Source: Micromonospora okii (GTDB lineage Bacteria > Actinomycetota > Actinomycetes > Mycobacteriales > Micromonosporaceae). Taken from it: 64,000 nt of DNA. How positions within the stretch are numbered: the stretch's first letter is position 1; the number at the start of each line of letters is the position of its first letter. The stretch covers positions 96,833 through 160,832 of the forward strand of contig NZ_BBZF01000025.1 of assembly GCF_020884795.1 (NCBI RefSeq). Direction: 5' to 3'. The position numbers and the translations under genes were made by a program. This document shows, in pieces, positions 43,511 through 51,550 of the stretch. The notes beneath the pieces were generated by a model. That model worked only from the letters and a program-made list of their open reading frames with translations. It ran no database searches and was not told the origin of the DNA.

Positions 43511-44494
43511 ATGACAGGTACGACGATGCTGGGCGGCCGGCGTGCCGCCAAGCGCCGCGGCAGGCTCACCTTCGACCGGGTGAGCTTCATGGCGGTGTTC
43601 CTGGTGCTTCCCCTGGCCATCTTCGCGATCTTCGTGATCTCGCCGTTCGTCCAGGCGCTGTACTACGCGATGACGGACTGGACCGGCTTCTCGCCGGACA
43701 TGCGCTTCATCGGTCTGGAGAACTTCGTCAAGCTCTTCGGCGACGACGTCTTCCTGCGTGCTCTGCTGAACAACGTGGTGCTCGCGATCGTCGTGCCCAT
43801 CGTGACCATCGTGCTGGCCCTGGCGATCGCCAGCATGGTGACCGTCGGTGGCCCGAGTACGGGAACCGTGCGGGGCCTTCGCGGGTCCGGCTTCTACCGG
43901 ATCGTCTCGTTCTTCCCGTACACGGTGCCCGCCATCGCCATCGGGCTGATCTGGGCCCAGGTGTACGACCCGTCGAGAGGGCTGCTCAACGGCCTTCTCG
44001 CCGGGGTCGGCCTCGACGGGTTCGCGGACTTCCCGTGGCTCGGCAGGGCCACCACCGCGTTGCCGGCGTCGATTTTCGTCATCGTCTGGGGCTTCGTCGG
44101 CTTCTACACCGTGCTGTTCGTCGCGGCGATCAAAGGCATCCCGGCGGAGACGTACGAGGCCGCACGCCTGGACGGCGCCGGTCGCTTACGCACCGTCTTC
44201 TCCATCACCATCCCGCAGATCCGGGACAGCGTACGGACCGCGTACGTCTACCTCGGCATCATCGCCCTCGACGCGTTCATCTACATGCAGGCGTTGAACC
44301 CCACCGGCGGGCCCGAGTACTCGACGCTGACCATGAGCCAGCAGTTGTACATGGTGGCCTTCCGTAAGGGGCAGTTCGGGTACGCGACCGCCATGGGCGT
44401 GGTACTCGCGGTGGTGACACTGATGTTCGCCGCGATCGTGTTCCTGGCCGACCGCCTGACCGGCGGACGTGCCGACGGGAAGGAGCGGACATGA
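43511..44494 (+). CDS. ngcF: sugar ABC transporter permease (NgcF-like, MalF type)
   Basis: 327 residues. Six membrane segments are evident, the first around 30-52 (FLVLPLAIFAIFVISPFV). The EAA loop reads ETYEAARLDGAGRLRTVFSI. It follows ngcE by 5 bp and overlaps ngcG by ATGA, forming the usual binding-protein/permease/permease unit. It pairs with the next permease and an external MsiK-type ATPase. Confidence 0.9.
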   Translation: MTGTTMLGGRRAAKRRGRLTFDRVSFMAVFLVLPLAIFAIFVISPFVQALYYAMTDWTGFSPDMRFIGLENFVKLFGDDVFLRALLNNVVLAIVVPIVTIVLALAIASMVTVGGPSTGTVRGLRGSGFYRIVSFFPYTVPAIAIGLIWAQVYDPSRGLLNGLLAGVGLDGFADFPWLGRATTALPASIFVIVWGFVGFYTVLFVAAIKGIPAETYEAARLDGAGRLRTVFSITIPQIRDSVRTAYVYLGIIALDAFIYMQALNPTGGPEYSTLTMSQQLYMVAFRKGQFGYATAMGVVLAVVTLMFAAIVFLADRLTGGRADGKERT

Positions 44495-45399
44495 CTGCGC
44501 TCGCCACCGGGAAGGCGCGACCGGCCACCCCGGCCACCCCCGTCCCGCTTCGACGTCGCCGGAGAACCAGCCGTGGCGACATCGCCGTCGCGGCGACCTC
44601 ACACACCCTCCTCGTCGCCTGGGCCGTCATCGTCATTGTCCCGTTCCTGTGGACGGTCATGTCGTCGTTCAAGTCGACCGGTGAGATTCTGGCGTCGCCG
44701 TTCTCGCTGCCCAGCGAGTGGAGCTTCCGCAACTACACGGCCGCCTGGACGGGCGCCGGAATCGGCGGCTACTTCCTGAACACGGTCATCGTGGTGGGCG
44801 CCGCGCTGTTCATCGTCATGTTGCTCGGCGCGATGTGCTCGTACGTGTTGGCGCGGTTTCGCTTCCCGGGCAACCGGCTGATCTACAACGCGCTGATCAC
44901 CTCGATGACGTTCCCGCTGTTCCTCGCGATCGTGCCGCTCTTCTTCATCCTGCGGAACTTCGGGCTGCTGAACACCCTGCCGGGCCTGATCCTGACCTAC
45001 GTCGCGTTCGCCCTTCCGTTCACCGTCTTCTTCCTGCACTCGTTCTTCAAGGCGCTGCCGGACGAGATCCACGAGGCGGCGCAGATCGACGGCGCGGGGG
45101 AGTGGAGCACGTTCTTCCGGGTGATGCTGCCCATGGCGAAACCCGGTCTGGCCTCGGTGGCCATCTTCAACTTCCTCGGGCTGTGGAACCAGTTCCTACT
45201 GCCCATCGTCCTCAACACCGATCGTGACAACTACGTGCTGACGCAGGGCATGGCGGTGTTCGCGTCGAGGGCCGGCTACGCGGTCGACTTCGGCGCCCTG
45301 TTCGCGGCGGTCGTGATGACCGTCCTTCCCGTACTCGTCATCTATGTGATCTTCCAGCGCCGGCTTGAGGGCTCGGTCTCACAAGGCACCTTCCGCTAG
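44491..45399 (+). CDS. ngcG: sugar ABC transporter permease (NgcG-like, MalG type)
   Basis: 302 residues. The N-terminal cytoplasmic 30 residues are Pro/Arg-rich, then six membrane segments; the EAA motif reads EIHEAAQIDGAGEWSTFFRV. It forms the heterodimeric channel with NgcF. The gap to the secreted hydrolase gene is 69 bp and contains a hairpin (45434-45453), so the hydrolase may be transcribed partly by read-through. Confidence 0.9.
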   Translation: MTALATGKARPATPATPVPLRRRRRTSRGDIAVAATSHTLLVAWAVIVIVPFLWTVMSSFKSTGEILASPFSLPSEWSFRNYTAAWTGAGIGGYFLNTVIVVGAALFIVMLLGAMCSYVLARFRFPGNRLIYNALITSMTFPLFLAIVPLFFILRNFGLLNTLPGLILTYVAFALPFTVFFLHSFFKALPDEIHEAAQIDGAGEWSTFFRVMLPMAKPGLASVAIFNFLGLWNQFLLPIVLNTDRDNYVLTQGMAVFASRAGYAVDFGALFAAVVMTVLPVLVIYVIFQRRLEGSVSQGTFR

Positions 45400-45433
45400 C
45401 CCGCGCTCACCCTCCGCACCTAGCCAACCCCTT

Positions 45434-45453
45434 CACGCCTGTCGTCAGGCGTG
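45434..45453 (+). promoter_or_regulatory. perfect hairpin between ngcG and the secreted hydrolase gene
   Basis: CACGCCTG, loop TCGT, CAGGCGTG: an 8-bp perfect stem. No T-run follows, so it is more likely an mRNA-stabilising or attenuating hairpin than a terminator. A GTG start at 45451 would lie within the stem, which favours ATG 45469 for the next gene. Confidence 0.55.
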
Positions 45454-45468
45454 TCACGTCCACAGGAA

Positions 45469-48400
45469 ATGAGGACAGTCTTGCGCGCGCCTCTCCGCCG
45501 CATGATGGCCGCTGGGCTCATCGTCGCGGCGACGACAACCTGGGGGCTGGTCAACGCCCCCACCCACGCATCGGCGGCCCCGTCGGCGTCGAACATTCCT
45601 GCCGACCCGTACGACGTCGCCGGCTACGCCCCGGACGGCACGACCAACGTGGCCGCGAGCGCCAGGGTGGCGTCCTCGTCCAGCTACGAGATGGCCAACG
45701 AGTCCTGGGCCATGTCGCTGCTCAACAACGGGGTGGCGGGCAAGGCCGATGGCTGGAGCACCAACCCGTACGACAAGGTGCAGAACCCCGCCACGGCGGC
45801 CTGGGTGAGCTACGACCTCGGGGCGTCACACGACATCGACCGCGTCGTCGTGTTCCCGAGGGACAAGAGCTTCCCCGCCGACTACCGCATCGAGGTGTCG
45901 GCCGACGGCAACGAGTACCGCAGCGTCTTCACCAGCACCGGCAACGCGGCCGGCCGCACCGCGCCCCAGGTCGTCGACCTGGCCGACGTGGAGGGCCGCT
46001 TCCTGCGGCTGTACGTCACCCGCCGCAACGGCGTCCCGACCGGTGACGGTTACCTGGTACAGCTCTCCGAACTGGCCGTCTTCGGCGGGCTCAACGAGAC
46101 GATCCTGTCCATCGAGAAGCCCGCGCTGCTGCTGGAGACCGGGACCGTCGAGCGGCTACCCCACCGGGCGGTCGCGCCCAGCGGGACCCCGAAGCTCGTC
46201 TGGACCTCCTCCGACGTGGGTGTGGCCACCGTCGACGGCTCGGGCGTGGTGACCGCCGTGGCACCGGGCAAGACGGTGATCACGATGGCCGCGCCGCAGC
46301 TGGGGAAGTCCACGTCCATCCCGGTCGAGGTCCGGAACGAGGTGGAACGGGTCGAGGACAAATTCGTGATCTCGGCCTTCTGGCCGCCCACCACGGAATA
46401 CGTGAACGAGACCCAGTACAGCTACCTGGGCGACGCGGGGATCGATCTGGTGCTCGCGACCCAGCTGCACACCTCCAAGGAGATCAACCTGGAGATGGCG
46501 CGGCTGGCGCACAAGAACGGCTTCCAGATCATGGTCCAGGACGGCCGCATCGGGCCCGGCATGGTCAACATGACCGACGAGCAGATCCGGAAGGAGGTGC
46601 TGGGATACACCAACGTCCCAGGCGTCGGTGGGTTCTTCATCGTGGACGAGCCGTACGACCCGACCCCGTTCGCCCGGGTGTTCAACACCATCAAGGAGGT
46701 CGCGCCCGAGTACGACGCCCACCTGAACTTCCAGCCGAGCTCGGTGTACGGGTCCGAGGCCGAGTTCGCGCGGGTGACGCAGGGGTGGCTCGACCGGGTC
46801 GGTGACCGCGGTTACCTGATGTACGACCGGTACCCCTTCGGCTGGACCGAGAACAGCCTCGACTACACCGGCTTCCTGAACAACATGAACACGGTGCGGA
46901 AGGTCGGGCTGGCCAACAACGTCAAGACGGCGCAGTACCTGCAGGCCGTCGGGGTTCCTGGCAACTTCCGGCGGATGAACCCGACCGAGATCCGCTACGA
47001 GGCCAACATGGCTCTCGCGTACGGGTACAAGAACCTCTCGTACTTCACCTGGTGGACGCCGACCAACCGCGGCGAGGTCTTCACCGACGCCATCATCACC
47101 GCGGACGGGAAGAAGACCGACCTGTTCGAGCCGGTGAAGCAGCTCAACAGCGAGATCCACGCCCTCGGGCCCACCCTGATGAGACTGGACGCCAAGGAGG
47201 TCTACCTCAACGGTCAGACCTGGGGCCAGGAAGCGGTGCCGGCGGACTTCCTGGTGCGCGCGCAGTCGAACGACGACCTCACCTTCTCGTACATGCGTGA
47301 CCGCGAGAACGGCCGCAACTACGTGATGGTCGTCAACAACAGCTTCACCCAGGCGAAGGACGTCTCGCTGCGCTTCGGCACCGGGATCGGCTCGCTCGAG
47401 GAGATCAGCCGGCAGACCGGCAAGCCGGTCGGCGTCGCGCTGGACAACGGGGCCCTGAACCGTAGGTTCGACAAGGGCGAGGCCGTCCTCTACATGCTCC
47501 CCGCCGGCTACGACTACGACGCCCGTCCGACTCCGGTGAACGTCAACATCGCCGAGCGCAAGCCGGTCACCGCCGACAGCACCCAGAGCGGGGGCGACTG
47601 GTCGCCGACCAGCGTCACCGACGGGCAGCGCTTCGCCCAGGGCGCCGTGAACGGGTGGAGCACGCCGACCACCGAGGCCTCCCGGAAGGCGAACCTCACG
47701 GTCGACCTCGGCAGGGAACAGGATCTGAACCGGATCGACCTCTACCCGGCGGGCACCGCCATCGACTACGGCGGCACCTTCCCACGGGACTTCACCCTCC
47801 AGGTGTCGTCGGACGGCGAGTCGTGGCGGACGGTCAGGACCGTCAGCGGTCAGGGCCGCGCCGCCGGTCCGCTCAGCTACAGCTTCGACGCCACCAAGGG
47901 CCGCTACGTGCGGATCGCCGTGCAGGAGATGAACCGGTGGGGCGGCCGCTACGCCGCGGCGTTGGCCGAGCTGGAGGTGTACCACGACGACGGCGGCACC
48001 GCGGCGCCCGAGTCCCCGCCGGCCACGCCCGCGCCACCGCCGTACGTCGAGGGCCAGAACATCGCCAAGAACAAGACGGTGGTCGTGTCCTCCACCACCC
48101 CCGACAGCACCTACGAGCAGTGGGGCTACGCCTCCAAGTTCCTGGTCGACGGGCGGACGGACAACGGCTGGACCAGTAACATCCGGCGACACACGACCCC
48201 CAACGCGCAGGAGTGGGCCGTCGTCGGGCTTCGCGCCGACTACGACGTGAGCGAGGTGAAGGTCCACGCGATCGGCGCCTTCCCGGTCGACTACAAGGTG
48301 CAGCTCTCGTCGGACGGCGGCGACTGGACCACCATCGCCGACGTGAAGGGTGACGACGGCAGCACCGCGAAGCCGCGGGTGTTCACCCTGGACAAGCCCG

Positions 48401-49017
48401 TGCGCGCCGCCTTCGTCCGGATCGTCAGCAGCAAGCTGCGCATGGGCGGCCACGCGGCCGACGGCTACCTCATGCAGGTGGCGGAGATCGAAGCCTTCGG
48501 CACGCCGGCCAGCGACCGGCAGGCACTGCGGCAGCGGATCGCCGAGGCCGAGGGCAAGTCGGAACCGCAGTACACGGCCGAGAGCTGGGCGGGCCTCACC
48601 GAGGCACTCGCGAAGGCCAGGACGGTCGCCGCGGCCGCACACCCCTACCAGTACGAGGTGGACAAGGCCGAGCGGGCGCTGGCCACCGCCCTGGAGGCGC
48701 TGGTCCGTCATCCCAACTGGGAACGCGCCGTCGAGTACCGCAAGGGTGCCCGCGTGATCCACAACGACCGGGCGTACGAGGCCCAGTGGTCGACGCGCGC
48801 CGAGGTGCCGGGCGTCTCCCCGCGGGGCGCCTGGGCCGAGGTGGGGGTTCCGGTGCAGACCCCCGAGGGCAGGTACGCCTCGTGGACGACCTCGTGGATC
48901 TACACCAGCGGCGACATCGTGGCCCACGACGGCCACCTGTGGAAGGCGCAGTGGTGGACTCGCAACCAGGAGCCCGGTGACCGGAACGGGCCCTGGCTCG
49001 ACCTCGGGAGCTACTGA
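45469..49017 (+). CDS. secreted multidomain glycoside-hydrolase-like protein with chitin-binding modules
   Basis: About 1,182 residues with a signal peptide (MRTVLRAPLRRMMAAGLIVA ... ASAAPS). By eye the order is: a discoidin (F5/8 C) domain (about 50-205); a bacterial Ig-like domain (LVWTSSDVGVATVDGSGVVT, 210-290); a TIM-barrel-like catalytic region (300-640) with GGFFIVDEPYD, GYLMYDRYPFGW and NLSYFTWWTP; two more discoidin domains (690-1020); a FIVAR-like helical domain (1020-1090); and two CBM5/12-type repeats (YRKGARVIHNDRAYEAQW; YTSGDIVAHDGHLWKAQW). Glu in VDEP is a plausible catalytic acid. It probably releases GlcNAc-containing sugars from a polymer for the NgcEFG importer upstream. Catalytic family not recognised. 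Confidence 0.75.
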   Translation: MRTVLRAPLRRMMAAGLIVAATTTWGLVNAPTHASAAPSASNIPADPYDVAGYAPDGTTNVAASARVASSSSYEMANESWAMSLLNNGVAGKADGWSTNPYDKVQNPATAAWVSYDLGASHDIDRVVVFPRDKSFPADYRIEVSADGNEYRSVFTSTGNAAGRTAPQVVDLADVEGRFLRLYVTRRNGVPTGDGYLVQLSELAVFGGLNETILSIEKPALLLETGTVERLPHRAVAPSGTPKLVWTSSDVGVATVDGSGVVTAVAPGKTVITMAAPQLGKSTSIPVEVRNEVERVEDKFVISAFWPPTTEYVNETQYSYLGDAGIDLVLATQLHTSKEINLEMARLAHKNGFQIMVQDGRIGPGMVNMTDEQIRKEVLGYTNVPGVGGFFIVDEPYDPTPFARVFNTIKEVAPEYDAHLNFQPSSVYGSEAEFARVTQGWLDRVGDRGYLMYDRYPFGWTENSLDYTGFLNNMNTVRKVGLANNVKTAQYLQAVGVPGNFRRMNPTEIRYEANMALAYGYKNLSYFTWWTPTNRGEVFTDAIITADGKKTDLFEPVKQLNSEIHALGPTLMRLDAKEVYLNGQTWGQEAVPADFLVRAQSNDDLTFSYMRDRENGRNYVMVVNNSFTQAKDVSLRFGTGIGSLEEISRQTGKPVGVALDNGALNRRFDKGEAVLYMLPAGYDYDARPTPVNVNIAERKPVTADSTQSGGDWSPTSVTDGQRFAQGAVNGWSTPTTEASRKANLTVDLGREQDLNRIDLYPAGTAIDYGGTFPRDFTLQVSSDGESWRTVRTVSGQGRAAGPLSYSFDATKGRYVRIAVQEMNRWGGRYAAALAELEVYHDDGGTAAPESPPATPAPPPYVEGQNIAKNKTVVVSSTTPDSTYEQWGYASKFLVDGRTDNGWTSNIRRHTTPNAQEWAVVGLRADYDVSEVKVHAIGAFPVDYKVQLSSDGGDWTTIADVKGDDGSTAKPRVFTLDKPVRAAFVRIVSSKLRMGGHAADGYLMQVAEIEAFGTPASDRQALRQRIAEAEGKSEPQYTAESWAGLTEALAKARTVAAAAHPYQYEVDKAERALATALEALVRHPNWERAVEYRKGARVIHNDRAYEAQWSTRAEVPGVSPRGAWAEVGVPVQTPEGRYASWTTSWIYTSGDIVAHDGHLWKAQWWTRNQEPGDRNGPWLDLGSY

Positions 49018-49029
49018 CAGGTCAGTGCG

Positions 49030-49070
49030 GGCCGGGGCGCGGTCGTTCACGACCGCGCCCCGGCCTTCTG
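49030..49070 (+). terminator. strong hairpin terminator after the secreted hydrolase gene
   Basis: A perfect 15-bp GC-rich stem (GGCCGGGGCGCGGTC / GACCGCGCCCCGGCC) with a 6-base loop starts 13 bases after the stop codon and is followed by TTCTG. The stretch from here to 49274 holds nothing else I can support. Confidence 0.85.
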
Positions 49071-49274
49071 GTCATCGGCGCGAACGCGGAAACCGCAGTA
49101 GGGCGAGTTTCCACCCCGAGAAGTGGTGACCCTTTGTGCTCATATGCTCATGCTCGCAGCAGGACATCGTCGTCGAGCCGAAGCTGGTCATTCGCGAGTC
49201 CAGCATGGCTCAGCGTCGAGGTTCTGCGCGCCTACGGTGCGGCGACCGGGACGGCCTGGGCCGCCGTAGACGGA

Positions 49275-50309
49275 TCATGATCTCGTCAGGCCGGTGGAGG
49301 CGCGGGCGACCAGAGCCGGTGCGAACATCGCCTGCTCGTGCCGGTGCTGCGGGTTGGTGGCCTCGTCGAGCGCCAGCCGGGCCGCGGTCCGCCCGAGTTC
49401 CTGGCGGGGCTGGCGAACCGAGGTCAGCGGGACGGCCGCGGCGGCCGCGAAGTCGATGTCGTCGTAGCCGACGATGGCGAGCTCGCCCGGCACGTGTACG
49501 CCCGCGCCTACCGCGTGTTGCAGCAGGCCGAGCGCGAGCAGGTCATTGGCGCAGAAGGCGGCGCCGGGCCGCCGCCGCGCCGGTAGCCCAGCGAGACGCT
49601 CGCCGGCGGCGCGGCCCTCGGCGACGGTCAGTGCACCGGTGGGCAGGTGGAGCAGATCGTCGGTGGGGCGACCGAGTTCCGCCCACACCTCGCGGGCGCC
49701 GCGCAGCCGGTCGCGGACCTGGCCGACTGACTCCGGGCCGCCCACGAAGGCCACCCGCTGGTGTCCACGTTCGAGCAGGTGTTCGACAGCGATCCGACCG
49801 CCGAGCACGTCGTCTACGGCGACTGAGCACTGGTCGCGGGTGTCACCCGCGCGGTCGACCAGCACGATCGGGGTGCCGCGACGGGCGGCCTCGGCCAGGT
49901 GCGGGGCGCCCGGGTCGACCGGGGTGAGCAGGATGCCCTGGACCCGCTGCTGGAGCAGCCGGTCGAGGTGTTTGGCCTCGCGTTCGATGCCGCCGCCGGA
50001 GTTGCAGACGAACACCGAGAGGTCGGCGTCCTCGGCAGCGGACTCGATGCCGGCGGCGACGTCGTGGAAGAACGGGTTGCCGCCATCGAGCATCACGTAG
50101 GCCAGCGCGCGGCTGGTGCCGGCGCGTAGCTGGCGGGCCGACTCGTTGCGGACGAAGCCGAGCTCGGCCATCGCGCGCTCGACGCGCTCGCGGGTGCTCG
50201 TGCTGACCACGGACGGGCGGTTGAGCACGTTGGAGACCGTGCCCAGCGAGACGCCTGCGGCGGCGGCGACCTCCTTGACCGATGGGGCACGGCCGTTGCG
50301 TGCAGTCAC
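49275..50309 (-). CDS. LacI-family transcriptional regulator of rhamnose catabolism
   Basis: 344 residues from GTG 50309, after AAAGGAAC. The HTH reads VKEVAAAAGVSLGTVSNVLN with the hinge helix NRPSVVSTSTRERVERAMAE. The C-terminal periplasmic-binding-like domain includes ILLTPVDPGAPHLAEAARRG, VLVDRAGDTRDQCSVAVDD and AIVGYDDIDFAAAAAVPLTS. It is divergent from rhaI with operator-like 12-mers in and after the shared promoter, so autoregulation and repression of the rha-lut operon are likely. The inducer is presumably L-rhamnose or a catabolite. Confidence 0.9.
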   Translation of the reverse strand: MTARNGRAPSVKEVAAAAGVSLGTVSNVLNRPSVVSTSTRERVERAMAELGFVRNESARQLRAGTSRALAYVMLDGGNPFFHDVAAGIESAAEDADLSVFVCNSGGGIEREAKHLDRLLQQRVQGILLTPVDPGAPHLAEAARRGTPIVLVDRAGDTRDQCSVAVDDVLGGRIAVEHLLERGHQRVAFVGGPESVGQVRDRLRGAREVWAELGRPTDDLLHLPTGALTVAEGRAAGERLAGLPARRRPGAAFCANDLLALGLLQHAVGAGVHVPGELAIVGYDDIDFAAAAAVPLTSVRQPRQELGRTAARLALDEATNPQHRHEQAMFAPALVARASTGLTRS

Positions 50310-50324
50310 GATGTTCCTTTCGCT

Positions 50325-50405
50325 TGAAACGTCACATCGGATGGTAAGGGTTGACGCGGCAGGTGCTCGCCCCTAGTTTGGGCGCATGGCTGATGAAACG
50401 TTTCA
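50325..50405 (+). promoter_or_regulatory. divergent rha promoter with two LacI-type operators
   Basis: TTGACG (50351-50356) and TAGTTT (50374-50379) are exactly 17 bases apart. The predicted start point falls at or next to ATG 50386, so the rhaI mRNA is probably leaderless. The perfect palindrome TGAAACGTTTCA lies at 50394-50405, inside codons 3-7. A weaker copy, TGAAACGTCACA, lies at 50325-50336 next to the lacI start. Binding at both could loop or block both promoters. Confidence 0.65.
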
Positions 50406-51549
50406 CAGCGCGCTGCGCGACCAGCGCATCGAGACGCCGTCGTGGGCGTACGCGAACTCCGGCACCCGTTTCAAGGTGTTCGCGCAGCCAGGCGTGCCCC
50501 GGGACCCGTACGAGAAGATCGCCGACGCCGCGGTCGTGCACCGGCTGACCGGGATCGCGCCCACCGTGGCCCTGCACATCCCGTGGGACCGGGTGGACAA
50601 CTACGCCGCGCTGTCGACGTACGCGACAGAGCAGGGCGTCGCGCTCGGCGCGATCAACTCGAACGTCTTCCAGGACGACGACTACAAGCTCGGCAGCGTC
50701 ACCAACCCGGACCCGGCGGTGCGCCGCAAGGCCACCGACCACCTCCTCGAGTGCGTCGACATCATGGACGCCACCGGCTCGCGGGACCTGAAGCTGTGGT
50801 TCTCCGACGGCACCAACTACCCGGGTCAGGACGACATCCGGTCCCGGCAGGACCGGCTCGCCGAGGCGCTGCGGGAGGTCTACGACCGGCTCGGCGACGA
50901 CCAACGGATGCTGCTGGAGTACAAGCTGTTCGAGCCGGCCCTCTACACCACCGACGTGCCGGACTGGGGCACCGCGTACGCGCACTGCCTGGAGCTCGGC
51001 CCGAAGGCGCAGGTCGTGATCGACACCGGCCACCACGCGCCGGGCACCAACATCGAGTTCATCGTGGCGTTCCTGCTACGGCGGGGAAAGCTCGGCGCGT
51101 TCGACTTCAACTCGCGCTTCTACGCCGACGACGACCTGATGGTGGGCGCCGCCGACCCGTTCCAGCTCTTCCGGATCATGTACGAGATCGTCCGCGGCGA
51201 CGCGCTGAAGCCCGAGGCCGGGATCGCGTTCATGCTCGACCAGTGCCACAACATCGAGACCAAGATCCCGGCGATCATCCGCTCGGTGCTCAACGTCCAG
51301 GAGGCCACCGCCAAGGCCCTGCTGGTCGACCGGGAAGCGCTGGCCGACGTACAGAACCAGGGTGACGTGCTGGCCGCCAACGCGGTGCTGATGGACGCCT
51401 TCAACACCGACGTGCGCCCGCTGCTCGCCGACTTCCGCGCGGCCGAGGGCCTTGACCCTGACCCGGTCGCCGCCTACCACCGCAGCGGCTATTTCGACAA
51501 GATCCGTACCGAGCGCGCCGGCGGCGTCCAGGCCGGCTGGGGAGCCTGA
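50386..51549 (+). CDS. rhaI: L-rhamnose isomerase
   Basis: 387 residues, intact. It is an AP-endonuclease/xylose-isomerase-type barrel of the Pseudomonas RhaI class rather than enteric RhaA. Recognisable segments are PTVALHIPWDRVDNYAALST, LKLWFSDGTNYPGQDDIRSR, MLLEYKLFEPALYTTDVPDW, VVIDTGHHAPGTNIEFIVAF and FDFNSRFYADDDLMVGAADP; Glu, Asp and His in these are the usual metal ligands. It converts L-rhamnose to L-rhamnulose. First gene of the rha-lut operon, 1 bp before the aldolase gene. The remnant copy at 37469 derives from a related gene. Confidence 0.92.
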   Translation: MADETFHSALRDQRIETPSWAYANSGTRFKVFAQPGVPRDPYEKIADAAVVHRLTGIAPTVALHIPWDRVDNYAALSTYATEQGVALGAINSNVFQDDDYKLGSVTNPDPAVRRKATDHLLECVDIMDATGSRDLKLWFSDGTNYPGQDDIRSRQDRLAEALREVYDRLGDDQRMLLEYKLFEPALYTTDVPDWGTAYAHCLELGPKAQVVIDTGHHAPGTNIEFIVAFLLRRGKLGAFDFNSRFYADDDLMVGAADPFQLFRIMYEIVRGDALKPEAGIAFMLDQCHNIETKIPAIIRSVLNVQEATAKALLVDREALADVQNQGDVLAANAVLMDAFNTDVRPLLADFRAAEGLDPDPVAAYHRSGYFDKIRTERAGGVQAGWGA

Positions 51550-51550
51550 C

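Noticed and set aside
46156..49050. A 964-codon minus-strand frame opposite the secreted hydrolase
   Set aside because: Shadow of the third-position GC bias; no motif, and it overlaps the strong terminator hairpin.
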